A stretch of DNA of 64,000 nucleotides from an uncultured Chitinophaga sp. (GCF_937898475.1 NZ_CALEJS010000016.1:970572-1034571); one strand, 5' to 3'. Shown: positions 41,278 through 50,355, numbered from the stretch's first letter. Numbers and translations are program-made. The notes: generated by a model not told the origin, from the letters alone.

Positions 41278-42756
41278 TTATCTAAGTTTAATTCTTGTTT
41301 CTATCATGCCTTTAAAGCGTTTATGCGGTATGGCACTTTCCACTTTCAGTGTACGCAGGTTTTCGGTTGCGGCAGATTTGCGGCCAAGTGCTGATTCGGG
41401 CACTCCTAATTGTTTTAAAGCTCTGCGCAGGTATACTTCATTTGTGCTGCCCCAATCCTTCGAAAAATCTTCGTGCTCTTCGTCGGCGGAAACCGGCAGA
41501 TCGGTAGGGAACATGCCATGGAAATAATCGCCTTGTCCCTGCGAGTTCTTGGACCAGATGGATACTGCGTACATATCATAACCGGCAACATTGATCCCAA
41601 CAAAACCCACCGGTTTGCCATAAGTGGTATCGCCCACCAGTTTAACATTCATGTAAGGTTTCAGTATGTTGATCAACAGTTCGCTGGCAGAAGCAGTAGC
41701 GCCAGTGCCAATGAATACTACATTGCTGATATCAAGGTTTCCCTGCTTTTGAAAATAAAAGCTGGGGTTGTTCACCCAGTCGTCAAACACTTCTCCCCAG
41801 GTATAATTGGCGCCTGGCACTTTTTTGTTGCCCAGGAACCTGCTGTATTGATGCTTGGTAAGAGAAGCGTTGAAATACTCTCTGTACATGAGGGTTTTGT
41901 TATTGGTTCCCACAGACGCTGGCGCGATCAGGTTGGCCAGGTATTCAGCGGTTTCAACTGAGCCCCCGCCATTGTAACGAAGGTCCACGATCAGGTCTGT
42001 TACTCCGCCGCCAAATGCTGTGAAGGCCACATCAATATTCGCCCGGGCCTTTTGCAGGTCAATGAATTGGTTAAATACGATGTACCCTATTTTTTTCCCG
42101 GCCAGGTTTAGCACACTGCTGTATAACACCGGGTTAATGTTATATTGGGCAGCATTTATCGTAAGCGTTGTGGAAGTGCCATCGGGTTTTTTGAGTGTGA
42201 GCGTAACGTTATTGCTATAGTAAATGGCATCTACCAACCTTGTTACATTCGGTCCCTGATCCCCGTCATAATCTATGTTGCTGTTGTTGTTAACTGCTGT
42301 TATTTGCCAGGAACGGCGTATGCCCTGCTGATAAGCCGGAGAGCCGGGATATACATATACAATACGCAGGTCGGATGTGCTATTATAACCAACATCAATA
42401 CCAAAGTCTCCGGCGATCCCTTCTCCGATTTCTTCTGCTACGGCGCCATTGTCCAGGAAGCTATAATGATCCAGGTTGCTGCCGTTCTCTTTTTTGTAGG
42501 ATGTCAGTGCATTGAACATATCCTTTGCATTAGCGTAACTGTTCGGCTTAAAGGTCGCTGAGTCGGGGATGACATCGTTCCACAGGTACTGATCCTTGAA
42601 AATAAAGTACATAGAATCTTTGGATGAGACGGCTATGCCTCCGTCACCGCCATCCGTAGCGGGCTTTACCGGTTCGCCATGATCTTTTTTACAGGCGCCC
42701 AGCACAAACAGGGATATTACAGCAATCCACGCTGTTTTACGACAGGTAGTAAACAT
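41278..42756 (-). CDS. S41-family carboxy-terminal processing-type peptidase, lipoprotein
   Basis: This 492-residue protein is a C-terminal processing peptidase relative. A lipoprotein signal ends at LFVLGAC (cysteine 22), so it is anchored to a membrane, probably the outer one as in other Bacteroidota lipoproteins. A PDZ-like region is seen near residues 125-205 (DFGIDVGYNSTSDLRIVYVY, GSPAYQQGIRRSWQITAVNN). The protease part follows, with DLIVDLRYNGGGSVETAEYL near 252, the serine in FIGTGATASASELLINILKP near 345 and VKLVGDTTYGKPVGFVGI near 370 for the lysine region. All core segments are present. The gene converges on the M28 peptidase. Confidence 0.9.
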   Translation of the reverse strand: MFTTCRKTAWIAVISLFVLGACKKDHGEPVKPATDGGDGGIAVSSKDSMYFIFKDQYLWNDVIPDSATFKPNSYANAKDMFNALTSYKKENGSNLDHYSFLDNGAVAEEIGEGIAGDFGIDVGYNSTSDLRIVYVYPGSPAYQQGIRRSWQITAVNNNSNIDYDGDQGPNVTRLVDAIYYSNNVTLTLKKPDGTSTTLTINAAQYNINPVLYSSVLNLAGKKIGYIVFNQFIDLQKARANIDVAFTAFGGGVTDLIVDLRYNGGGSVETAEYLANLIAPASVGTNNKTLMYREYFNASLTKHQYSRFLGNKKVPGANYTWGEVFDDWVNNPSFYFQKQGNLDISNVVFIGTGATASASELLINILKPYMNVKLVGDTTYGKPVGFVGINVAGYDMYAVSIWSKNSQGQGDYFHGMFPTDLPVSADEEHEDFSKDWGSTNEVYLRRALKQLGVPESALGRKSAATENLRTLKVESAIPHKRFKGMIETRIKLR

Positions 42757-42896
42757 AATAGACGGTTTAAAAGACGCTAAATTTAACTATAATTAAACGT
42801 TTTCAGGTTTAAAATACGTGCATCCGGCCTCAAAAGTTGTGTGGCATGTGCAGATAGCGGGATCGTGTCGGCCAAACAGGCTAAGTTGTCTGCGGC

Positions 42897-43514
42897 TCAG
42901 GGACCAGTACCGATATCTTCCAGCTGGCGGGCTATTTTCCTGTTCCAATCCAGCTGTGCGGATATGACGGTGCCATGACGTGTTTCACCGTCAAAGCCTT
43001 CCTGCAGGCGGTTCATTTCCCGGAAAGACTCCAGGTATTCATACTGGATCATGCTGTCAAAATCCTCTTTCGTGAGCGGCAGTTCCCGAACCTTATTCAT
43101 GAAGCGGCGGGCAACCAGGTAGGTAATGTCAAAATGCAGCTGCTCATGGGCCAGGCTGTAACTGTCCATACTTCCACCCCTTACCCAGGAGGCGCTCCGG
43201 ATAAAGAACACCTGCAACCTGAGGGTAATTTGCAGGGTATCTTTCCGTAACAGGCTGCTGCCCTCATAGGAAAAACTGGTAAATGCCACTGCGGCGCTGG
43301 GCCCCCCGCGTGAAGGGGTACCCCTGAAATCAGACCATTTAAGCCTGCGGGCAGGATAAAATAAAGTGTCGGAGGACGGATCGTCCGGGCGTTGATCCAT
43401 TACAAACATCACTTTCACCACAGGCGGTTCCTGCTTATTGGCTGACGCTTCTTTGCAGACCCCTGTAACAGATAGAAGAACAGATAATATACTCCAGGCA
43501 GCGGGTAACATCAT
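42897..43514 (-). CDS. DUF922-like putative zinc protease, exported
   Basis: This 205-residue protein has a hydrophobic N-terminus likely to be a signal peptide (MMLPAAWSILSVLLSVTGVC). Its metal motif is LAHEQLHFDITYLVARRF near residue 125, HExxH-like with HEQLHFD as in DUF922 secreted proteases. Preceding parts RRLKWSDFRGTPSRGG near 54 and SASWVRGGSMDSYSL near 110 also agree with that family, whose members start with an LxWxDFxG segment. Function in the periplasm as a zinc protease is plausible but no substrate is known. A second ATG at the next codon is equally possible. It diverges from paaA. Confidence 0.8.
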   Translation of the reverse strand: MMLPAAWSILSVLLSVTGVCKEASANKQEPPVVKVMFVMDQRPDDPSSDTLFYPARRLKWSDFRGTPSRGGPSAAVAFTSFSYEGSSLLRKDTLQITLRLQVFFIRSASWVRGGSMDSYSLAHEQLHFDITYLVARRFMNKVRELPLTKEDFDSMIQYEYLESFREMNRLQEGFDGETRHGTVISAQLDWNRKIARQLEDIGTGP

Positions 43515-43601
43515 CAGGCTTTACGAATGATGTTAAGATAAAGGATTTTCCGTGGTACGCCCAAAAAATCGTAATTTACAATCAACCAAAACAATCTCGC
43601 T

Positions 43602-44600
43602 ATGTACGGTGGCGGATACATTTTCGACGAACCCAATAAAAAGCAATTGCGGGACGAGCAGTTGCATGACGACCCTGAAAAGCTGGCCGCCTTTGAAGAT
43701 CGTATTGCCCGTGGAGAAAAGATAGAGCCCGGAGACTGGATGCCAGTTGAATACCGCCGGCAGCTGATACGCTTAATAGAACAGCATGCACATTCTGAAG
43801 TGATCGGGGCATTACCGGAAGGTACCTGGATCACCCGCGCACCCGGGTTTAAACGCAAGCTGGCCCTTATTGCAAAAGTACAGGATGAGGTAGGGCACGG
43901 GCAATTGCTTTATAACGCTGCTGAAACGCTTGGAAAAACCCGGGAGTCCATGATCAACGACCTGCTCAGCGGTAAATCCAAATATTCCAATGTTTTCAAT
44001 TACCCGGCTATGACCTGGGCTGATGTGACGGTGATCGGCTTTTTAATAGATGCCGCCGCCATTGTAAACCAGGTAGCCAATTCAAAAGGCTCTTACGGAC
44101 CTTATTGCCGGGCACTGGAACGTATCTGCTATGAAGAAAGCTTTCACCTGAAACAGGGGCATGACGCTTTACTCGAACTTGCTACGGGCACACCTATGCA
44201 GAAGGCCATGTTGCAGGATGCCCTGAACCGCTGGTGGCAGCCTATCATGCATTTTTTTGGCCCTCCGGACAAGGTATCCAGCCATTCGGAAAAGCTGATG
44301 CAGTGGAAAGTGAAGATGGCCAGCAACGACGACATGCGTAACCAGTTCCTCGATACCTATGTGCCCAAGATATGGGAGCTGGGCCTGAGCCTGCCCGATC
44401 CCCTGTTGCATAAGAACACCGCAACCGGTCGCTGGGAATACACTGATCCTGATTGGGACCTGTTCTTCAAAGTGATCAACGGCGATGGTCCCTGCAATAA
44501 GGAAAGACTGCAGGTACGCAGATGGGCGGAGGCCGAAGGCCGCTGGGTAAGAAAGGCCCTGATGAATATATCTGAAAGAAAGGCAATGCCGGTAGCGTAA
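43602..44600 (+). CDS. paaA: Phenylacetyl-CoA epoxidase catalytic subunit PaaA
   Basis: PaaA is the catalytic di-iron subunit of the phenylacetyl-CoA 1,2-epoxidase, which activates the aromatic ring with O2 in aerobic phenylacetate degradation. The 332-residue protein has iron-ligand motifs QDEVGHGQLLYN near residue 95 (E and H) and YEESFHLKQGHDAL near 180 (E and H), and the family start DEPNKKQLRDEQLHDDPEKL. The length agrees with E. coli PaaA (309) with small extra parts. It opens a rightward cluster paaABCD with short gaps or overlaps. The promoter must lie in the 87 bases between this gene and the divergent DUF922 gene. Confidence 0.95.
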   Translation: MYGGGYIFDEPNKKQLRDEQLHDDPEKLAAFEDRIARGEKIEPGDWMPVEYRRQLIRLIEQHAHSEVIGALPEGTWITRAPGFKRKLALIAKVQDEVGHGQLLYNAAETLGKTRESMINDLLSGKSKYSNVFNYPAMTWADVTVIGFLIDAAAIVNQVANSKGSYGPYCRALERICYEESFHLKQGHDALLELATGTPMQKAMLQDALNRWWQPIMHFFGPPDKVSSHSEKLMQWKVKMASNDDMRNQFLDTYVPKIWELGLSLPDPLLHKNTATGRWEYTDPDWDLFFKVINGDGPCNKERLQVRRWAEAEGRWVRKALMNISERKAMPVA

Positions 44601-44620
44601 ACTAATGCTAAAAGCTGACA

Positions 44621-44995
44621 ATGAACAACCAATCATTTGACCCCCGCGTGAACCGGTTAAAGCTGGGAAATGCGGATGAACCGATAAAAGTGGAAGAAGG
44701 TGAAAACTGGAATAGCTATGAAGTATTTCACCAGGAGAAAAGAGGCGCACATCACGAGCATGTAGGTTGTGTACATGCTCCAGACCCGCAGATGGCGCTG
44801 GTATTTGCAAAAGAACAGTTTGGGCGTCGTAAGAAGTGCGTAAACCTCTGGGTAGTGCGCAGCGCCGATATTCTTGCATTTGATGCGGAAGATGAAGACA
44901 TGTTTGCAAACAACCAGGAGAAAACGTATAGAGATGCCAGTGGGTTCAAGGTAATGGAAAAGATCAACAAGGTAAAAGGCAGTAAAGCACCATGA
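44621..44995 (+). CDS. paaB: Phenylacetyl-CoA epoxidase subunit PaaB
   Basis: PaaB is the small subunit that holds the PaaAC complexes together. The 124-residue protein contains the family pattern WNSYEVFHQEKRGAHHEHVG near residue 28, VHAPDPQMALVFAKEQFGRR near 50 and VNLWVVRSADILAFDAEDED near 74. Length is slightly above the E. coli protein (95) because of N- and C-terminal extensions. It starts 20 bases after paaA and its end overlaps the start of paaC by four bases, so translation of PaaB and PaaC is probably coupled. Confidence 0.93.
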   Translation: MNNQSFDPRVNRLKLGNADEPIKVEEGENWNSYEVFHQEKRGAHHEHVGCVHAPDPQMALVFAKEQFGRRKKCVNLWVVRSADILAFDAEDEDMFANNQEKTYRDASGFKVMEKINKVKGSKAP

Positions 44996-45750
44996 TGAAA
45001 AACGCAATTGCAGAACTGATCACCAAAATGGCGGATGATGAACTGATCCTGGGTCACCGCAATTCCGAATGGACCGGGTTGGGACCTGTTATGGAAGAAG
45101 ACATTGCCTTCTCTTCTATGGCGCAGGACAAAATAGGCCATGCCTGGGCATTATACCGCATACTGCAGGAGCAGCTGGATGGCGAAGACCCTGACCAGTT
45201 TGCATTTATGCGGGCGGAGCAGGACTTTAAGTGCTGCCACCTGGTAGAAATGCCTATCGGCACCTATGATTTCAGCCTTATGCGGCATTTTCTCTTTGAC
45301 CATGCAGAGGCGGTACGGTATGATAGTCTGCAGCAGAGCAGCTTTGAACCGCTGCAACAGCTGAGCCGCAAACTGAAGGGCGAACTTAAGTACCACACCC
45401 TGCATGCTGACGCCTGGATATTACAGCTATGCAAAGCAGGGGGGGAGAGCTACGAACGTATGCAGGCTGCACTGGATCAGTGCTTTCCACTGGCGGCTGG
45501 TATCTTTGAACCTGGCAACGATGAACAGGGCCTTATAAATGCAGGTATCTACCCGGGAGAGCAGGCGCTTTATCAGAGATGGCTGGATGCAGTTAATACG
45601 GTATTGGTAAAAGCTTCGCTGAATATGCCTGATCCTGCAACGCTAATCCCGCAGTACGGCGGACGCAAGGGCAACCACACCCCACACCTGCAGCCCCTGT
45701 TGCAGGAAATGGGAGAAGTGTTCCGCCTGGACCCGACCGCCCGCTGGTAA
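44992..45750 (+). CDS. paaC: Phenylacetyl-CoA epoxidase structural subunit PaaC
   Basis: PaaC is the non-catalytic ferritin-like partner of PaaA. The 252-residue protein has the family segments DDELILGHRNSEWTGLGPVM near residue 18, ISSMAQDKIGHAWALYRIL near 40 and RHFLFDHAEAVRYDSLQQSS near 95, and the last part GRKGNHTPHLQPLLQEMGEV near 222. The ATG at 44992 overlaps the paaB end by four bases. It forms a stable heterodimer with PaaA in known systems. Confidence 0.93.
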   Translation: MMKNAIAELITKMADDELILGHRNSEWTGLGPVMEEDIAFSSMAQDKIGHAWALYRILQEQLDGEDPDQFAFMRAEQDFKCCHLVEMPIGTYDFSLMRHFLFDHAEAVRYDSLQQSSFEPLQQLSRKLKGELKYHTLHADAWILQLCKAGGESYERMQAALDQCFPLAAGIFEPGNDEQGLINAGIYPGEQALYQRWLDAVNTVLVKASLNMPDPATLIPQYGGRKGNHTPHLQPLLQEMGEVFRLDPTARW

Positions 45751-45760
45751 TAAATACATC

Positions 45761-46252
45761 ATGACTGCTGATAATACCATAACAAATGTCTACAAGGCGC
45801 TGGAACAGGTAATGGACCCGGAAATACCCGTGCTGAACGTACTGGACCTGGGTATGATCACTGATGTAGCGTTTCATGATAATACGGTACAGATAAAAAT
45901 GATCCCCACTTTTGCTGCCTGCCCTGCAATAAGCTTTATACAGGAACAGATCAGGAAAGTAGTAAACCGAGAGACCCGCCTCCCGGTTGAAGTAAGCATT
46001 GATAAAACGGTACACTGGCACAGCAACCGCTTATCTGAAGTCGCTAAGGAGAAGCTCCGCAATTTTGGTATTGCCACCCCTCAGGTACATCAGGGAGAGC
46101 TGCGTGCGGAGATCATGCTCAACACACCCTGCCCGCATTGCAACAGTAGTAACACCTACCTTCGTTCCCCCTTTGGTTCCACTCTCTGCCGCGCCATCCA
46201 CTATTGTAAAGATTGCGGGATGGTGTTTGAGCAATTCAAACCGCTTGAATAA
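45761..46252 (+). CDS. paaD: PaaD, MIP18-type maturation factor of the epoxidase
   Basis: PaaD is a metal-cluster maturation protein with a MIP18/DUF59 domain, needed for PaaE. The 163-residue protein has the N-terminal domain ALEQVMDPEIPVLNVLDLGM near residue 14 and TFAACPAISFIQEQIRKVV near 50, then a C-terminal zinc-like part with four cysteines: CPHCNSSNTYLRS near 124 and YCKDCGMVFEQFK near 148. It starts ten bases after paaC. The reductase PaaE, whose flavin and iron-sulfur cluster supply electrons to PaaA, is not found next to it or anywhere in this window. Confidence 0.93.
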   Translation: MTADNTITNVYKALEQVMDPEIPVLNVLDLGMITDVAFHDNTVQIKMIPTFAACPAISFIQEQIRKVVNRETRLPVEVSIDKTVHWHSNRLSEVAKEKLRNFGIATPQVHQGELRAEIMLNTPCPHCNSSNTYLRSPFGSTLCRAIHYCKDCGMVFEQFKPLE

Positions 46253-46370
46253 GTATAAAGGTGCTTATTCATCAATAATGCATTGCTGATTATCTGCGCC
46301 GTATAAATTATGCTTTGGAATTTGGGATTTGGACACTGGAATTTATATATTAGCTCAATAAAAGCTGCGC

Positions 46371-46940
46371 ATGAAGATTGGCTTGTATTTCGGGTCTTTT
46401 AATCCTATACATACCGGGCACCTTATAATTGCTAACTATGTCGCCTATAACACGGATCTGGATAAAGTATGGCTGGTGGTATCACCGCAAAACCCGCTGA
46501 AACCTTCTTCCACTTTACTGAATGAACATCACCGGTTTCATCTGGCAGAGCTGGCCGTACAGGGAGAGTCCAGGCTGCGGGCCAGTAATATCGAGTTTTC
46601 ACTGCCAAGGCCTTCCTTTACAATAGATACCCTTACCTATCTGTCGGAAAAATTTCCTACGCAGGAGTTTACCGTGATCATGGGCAGTGACAGTTTCCAG
46701 AATATACAGCGCTGGAAGAATTACGAGCAGATTATTAAGCATTATCCCATTTATATCTACAAGCGGCCGGGGCATGAAGTTACAGAGACCTATGGCGCCC
46801 AAATACAGGTATTGGATGCACCTTTACTGGAGATATCCTCTACCAGTATCCGCAAATGGATACAGGAGGGGAAATCTATCCGCTACCTGGTGCCGGATAA
46901 TGTGGCAGCTTATATACAGCAGAACAATTACTACAAATAA
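46371..46940 (+). CDS. nadD: Nicotinate-nucleotide adenylyltransferase NadD
   Basis: NadD adenylates nicotinate mononucleotide to deamido-NAD. The 189-residue protein has the nucleotidyltransferase HxGH motif in FGSFNPIHTGHLIIANYV near residue 8-25, the conserved SPQNPLKPSSTLL near 38, TVIMGSDSFQNIQRWKNYE near 105 and the ISSTSIRKWIQEGKSIRYLV segment near 155. The length matches the family. It follows paaD after 118 bases and is unrelated to that pathway. nadA, an earlier step, lies at the window start. Confidence 0.94.
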   Translation: MKIGLYFGSFNPIHTGHLIIANYVAYNTDLDKVWLVVSPQNPLKPSSTLLNEHHRFHLAELAVQGESRLRASNIEFSLPRPSFTIDTLTYLSEKFPTQEFTVIMGSDSFQNIQRWKNYEQIIKHYPIYIYKRPGHEVTETYGAQIQVLDAPLLEISSTSIRKWIQEGKSIRYLVPDNVAAYIQQNNYYK

Positions 46941-46945
46941 CCCGC

Positions 46946-47995
46946 TCAGGAGGATCTTTCTGTTTTTACCACCTTCACCTGCCTTTTCCTGGAAAGGAAT
47001 TCGTTGGAGTAGATCTGCACCAACAGGATAAACATCGAAATAAGGAGGGGGCCAAAGATGAGCCCAATAAAACCAAAAAGGCTGACACCTACGATCACGC
47101 CAAACACAGTAATGAGCGGGTGCACATCTCCTATTCTTTTGGCCAGCAGGAAACGGAAAACGTTATCTGATGCGCCTACTACCGCAAACCCGTAGATCAA
47201 TATCCCCAGTCCGCTCCAGGTATGCCCGTCCGCAATCAGGAAAATACCCATGGGCACATACACTGCCGCAGCCCCGATAATAGGGAGCATGGCGGTAAAG
47301 CAGGTTACCACGAACCAGAAAACAGGCTGTGGCACTTTAAAGATGAAGTAACCGATCAGGGCTACAATGCCCTGGATAACTGCGATCAGCGGAATACCAA
47401 TACCGTTGGCGATCACCATTTTTTTCAGTTCGCTACCCAGGCGATCCACATTTTCTTCCCTTAACGGAATATAATCGGCGAGCCCGGCTTCCATCTCACG
47501 GGCGCAGGTAAGCATAAAGTACAGCACGAAGTACATGATGGCTATCGCGGTAAGTGTATTGAAGGTGGCGCCCAGGAACGTGGGCAGGAAGTTGGTAAGG
47601 TTCTCCTGCATCCGCTGGAGGCGGGTTTCAGAAAGAATGTCAAAACCGGTAGCCTCCTGCAATCGTTGGTTGACCGTTTCGAAGCCCTGTATCAGTTCTG
47701 AAGAATGGCTGATGGCATAGCTTACTTTAGCTGTCAGCATATTTATCAGCAGGCCAAAAGGCAGCAGGATAATGATAAAGGAAAGCACCATCAGCGTAGC
47801 CGCCGCCACGCTTTTTTTCCACTTGCGCTCTTCTACAAGGCGCAGCATCCACTTGCGGCACAGAATGTAGAGTGTTACCGCCCCCAGAAATCCCGGGAAA
47901 AGGCCATACAGCTCAGAAAAGAGCAGTACGCCCCAGAACACTATTATCAGCAGGAAAAAGATCTGTTTCAAGCGTTGATTGTCGATGTAGCTCAT
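46946..47995 (-). CDS. AI-2E family transporter-like membrane protein
   Basis: This 349-residue protein belongs to the AI-2E/UPF0118 permease family (YdiK/PerM/TqsA type). About seven to eight hydrophobic segments are seen, including FFLLIIVFWGVLLFSELYGL, VAAATLMVLSFIIILLPFGL and MYFVLYFMLTCAREMEAGLA, and the signature AVIQGIVALIGYFIFKVPQP near residue 200 with GLGILIYGFAVVGASDNVFR near 272. The family exports or channels small molecules or Na+; an AI-2 role is established for few members. Its end lies six bases from the convergent nadD stop. Confidence 0.9.
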   Translation of the reverse strand: MSYIDNQRLKQIFFLLIIVFWGVLLFSELYGLFPGFLGAVTLYILCRKWMLRLVEERKWKKSVAAATLMVLSFIIILLPFGLLINMLTAKVSYAISHSSELIQGFETVNQRLQEATGFDILSETRLQRMQENLTNFLPTFLGATFNTLTAIAIMYFVLYFMLTCAREMEAGLADYIPLREENVDRLGSELKKMVIANGIGIPLIAVIQGIVALIGYFIFKVPQPVFWFVVTCFTAMLPIIGAAAVYVPMGIFLIADGHTWSGLGILIYGFAVVGASDNVFRFLLAKRIGDVHPLITVFGVIVGVSLFGFIGLIFGPLLISMFILLVQIYSNEFLSRKRQVKVVKTERSS

Positions 47996-48147
47996 ATACA
48001 GTATATGATAAGGTCTCTCTCAAACCTACATGATTTTCGACGAACCGCAAAAAGCGGTATTTTTGGCAGCGGTAGCGAATTGTGGAATAATGTTTGTACC
48101 CGTAAATTACCCTGATTAAAAATTTTAATGTTTCATTTAAAAAAATA

Positions 48148-48348
48148 ATGACCATGAGTAACAGTTCAAAAGCCGTTGTTTCCTTCATTGTAGGCGCCGC
48201 TGTAGGGGTAGCCGTTGGTTACTTCCTGAACTCCGACAAAAAAGATGAGCTGGTAGAAAAATTAAAGTACCAGTCAGATAAGCTGAAGGACCGTTTCAAA
48301 AAGAAAAAGGAGCATTTTGAGGATGCCATTGAGAATGAACTGGCATAA
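48148..48348 (+). CDS. YtxH-like small membrane protein
   Basis: This 66-residue protein has one membrane helix near residues 9-28 (VVSFIVGAAVGVAVGYFLNS) with the glycine-rich face seen in YtxH general-stress proteins, and a charged helical tail (LVEKLKYQSDKLKDRFKKKK). The start can be the ATG at 48148 or the second ATG two codons later. It is the first of three rightward small genes, with gaps of 24 and 44 bases, that look like a stress-related membrane operon. Confidence 0.78.
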   Translation: MTMSNSSKAVVSFIVGAAVGVAVGYFLNSDKKDELVEKLKYQSDKLKDRFKKKKEHFEDAIENELA

Positions 48349-48372
48349 CCCCTTCGCACTAAATTCATTTGC

Positions 48373-48783
48373 ATGGAAGAAAATTTCAGCAATTATTTTA
48401 ACCAGACCGGGAAAGTGGCCAGGGAATACCTGGAAACCCGGGTGGATCTCATTAAGCTCCAGGCAGCAGGAAAGCTATCAAAAGCTTTGGGACTATTCTT
48501 TTCTATTATGATGGCTTTCCTGCTGTTCTTCTTTGTAGTGGTCTTCCTGGGTATGGTGGTGGGCTTCTGGATCGGTGAAATGACAGGCAGTTACACCATC
48601 GGCTTCTCCTGTGCGGCAGGGCTGTTTGTAGTACTGCTGCTACTGATCCTGATTTTCCGCAAAAGCCTTATCCAGCGTCCGCTGTCAAATATGCTGGTGG
48701 CAGAGATGCTGGAAGGAATGTCAGACGATGAGCAGGAGGAAGAAGAAGAGGAGCCGGCTCCCACGCAGGAACCGGTAGCATAA
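48373..48783 (+). CDS. Phage-holin-III/DUF1469-like membrane protein
   Basis: This 136-residue protein has two membrane helices (about 42-62, LGLFFSIMMAFLLFFFVVVF, and 78-98, AAGLFVVLLLLILIFRKSLI) with a preceding amphipathic part VAREYLETRVDLIKLQAAGK. The pattern agrees with putative actinobacterial holin-X/DUF1469 (PF07332) proteins. The end is highly acidic (DDEQEEEEEEPAPT). It is not evidence for a prophage; such proteins are normal chromosomal companions of YtxH-type genes. Confidence 0.8.
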   Translation: MEENFSNYFNQTGKVAREYLETRVDLIKLQAAGKLSKALGLFFSIMMAFLLFFFVVVFLGMVVGFWIGEMTGSYTIGFSCAAGLFVVLLLLILIFRKSLIQRPLSNMLVAEMLEGMSDDEQEEEEEEPAPTQEPVA

Positions 48784-48827
48784 ATAAATTCCTTAAACGC
48801 CATTTTTAATGATTAAATGACTACGCC

Positions 48828-49220
48828 ATGCAGAAGGTGAAGAAGATCACCAATGTTGAAACACTGGAGCTGGAAGTTGCACGTTTGAAGAAACGCAGCC
48901 GCAAACTTGAAACAGACCTGGCAGACCGGGTTGACTTTTTTAAAGAGAACTATGGGAAGATGGCCATTAACTCTGTAGTACCCGGGCTCGGCAAACACAA
49001 GGGTACTTTCGGGCTGGTATCACGTATTGCCGGCATAGCCTGGCAAAGTGGGAAGTTCAAAACATTTGCCACCGGCGCATTTATGACTGTACTGGAGTTT
49101 GTTGGGGTACGCCTGGGTATCAACCTGTTCAATAAATACCAGCAGCACAGAAGGAAAAAGAAAGCGCGTAAAAAAGCGGAAACCCGGACGGCTGCTTCCA
49201 ACTCACAGGAAGAGTATTAA
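48828..49220 (+). CDS. Unknown protein of the small membrane/stress cluster
   Basis: I cannot name a family for this 130-residue protein. It starts with a coiled-coil-like helix (NVETLELEVARLKKRSRKLE), continues through VPGLGKHKGTFGLVSRIAGI and a moderately hydrophobic segment GAFMTVLEFVGVRLGINLFN near residue 85-105, and ends in a strongly basic tail (RRKKKARKKAETR). It may be a peripheral membrane protein partner of the two small proteins before it. Same strand, gap of 44 bases. Confidence 0.7.
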   Translation: MQKVKKITNVETLELEVARLKKRSRKLETDLADRVDFFKENYGKMAINSVVPGLGKHKGTFGLVSRIAGIAWQSGKFKTFATGAFMTVLEFVGVRLGINLFNKYQQHRRKKKARKKAETRTAASNSQEEY

Positions 49221-49234
49221 TATATACGGCACCG

Positions 49235-50260
49235 TTAGCCCCACACCTTGGTGCCTTCACTACAGTTGGAACAGATATCTATATTCTTACGACCTTCCAT
49301 GATCTGGGTACGGAAACGTACATATTGTTCATTAAACCACAATTCGCGGAAAGACTGCTGTTTCAGATCTCCCAGTTTATGCTGTGCATCCTTATCAAAG
49401 CAGCAGGGCGCTACCAGCCCGTCCCAGGTAATGACCGGGGAATGCCACAAACGCCAGCAGTGATTACCTAGCTTATTCTTAATGCTGTAAGTGCCATCTT
49501 CATTACGGTGATAGCGGCTGTATTTATCTATGGTAGGAATAAGGCGGTTGCCTTCTTCATAATCATATACCTGGGCAGTTTTGAAACGCACTTCATCCAC
49601 ACCAATCTCTTTAGCCAGTTGCTTAATATCCTCAATCTGATGCTCATTAGGTTTTACCACAAGGAACTGGAAGAATACAAAAGGCTTTTTTGAGTTAAGC
49701 GCTTTTTTCCACTTCACAATGTTCTTAGCGCCCTGTATCACTTTTTCGAGGTTACCGCCTACCCGATACTGCGTATATACGTCCTGCGTGGTGCCGTCAA
49801 TGGATATGATCAGCCTGTCAAGGCCGCTTTCTACTGTTTTACGGGCGTTCGCATCCGTAAGGTAGTGCGCATTGGTAGAGGTGGCAGTATAGAGTCCCCT
49901 TTCACCGGCATACTTCACCATATCGAGGAAACCAGGATTCAGGTAAGGCTCGCCCTGGAAATAAAATATCAGGTACAGCAGATCTTTGGAGATCTCATCA
50001 ATTGTCTTCCTGAAAAAGTCCTGCTGCAACATACCGGTAGGCCGTGTAAAGGCGCGGAGCCCGCTGGGACATTCGGGGCAGCGCAGGTTACAGGAGGTGG
50101 TAGGCTCAAAGGAAATGGAGATAGGATAACCCCATTGAACCGGCTTGCCACTCCATTTGCTCAGAAAGTAACTGGCCAGTACTTTGCCTGCGTTCCATCC
50201 CCGGCGAAGGGTGAATTTCGAAATAAGGTTCAGGGTGTCGTTCAGGTTAAAATCAGGCAT
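49235..50260 (-). CDS. Radical SAM protein with SPASM-like C-terminus
   Basis: This 341-residue protein is a radical SAM enzyme. The CxxxCxxC cluster motif is in PTTSCNLRCPECPSG near residue 55-69, FYFQGEPYLNP near 97 gives the GE motif and TSTNAHYL near 128 the SAM-binding strand. The C-terminal part has cysteines in VAPCCFDKDAQHKLGD near 285 and DICSNCSEGTKVWG at the end, typical of SPASM/Twitch auxiliary iron-sulfur clusters. Such enzymes modify peptides, proteins or small molecules. No peptide precursor gene is seen beside it. It diverges from the GH25 gene through a region with a hairpin at 50356-50380. Confidence 0.88.
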   Translation of the reverse strand: MPDFNLNDTLNLISKFTLRRGWNAGKVLASYFLSKWSGKPVQWGYPISISFEPTTSCNLRCPECPSGLRAFTRPTGMLQQDFFRKTIDEISKDLLYLIFYFQGEPYLNPGFLDMVKYAGERGLYTATSTNAHYLTDANARKTVESGLDRLIISIDGTTQDVYTQYRVGGNLEKVIQGAKNIVKWKKALNSKKPFVFFQFLVVKPNEHQIEDIKQLAKEIGVDEVRFKTAQVYDYEEGNRLIPTIDKYSRYHRNEDGTYSIKNKLGNHCWRLWHSPVITWDGLVAPCCFDKDAQHKLGDLKQQSFRELWFNEQYVRFRTQIMEGRKNIDICSNCSEGTKVWG

Positions 50261-50355
50261 TGATCAGATACTTTGTGTGTAAAATTAAGACAAGTATAGA
50301 TGTAATAGTAAAAAATATTACGCTATACTTGTACCGCTAAACAGGTAAGTTATTA

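Noticed and set aside
43602..46252. Horizontal transfer of the paa genes
   Set aside because: No flanking repeats, mobile genes or change in base use were seen.
48373..48783. Phage holin as a prophage sign (also 62809-63153)
   Set aside because: No other phage genes nearby; these holin-named families are usual chromosomal membrane proteins.
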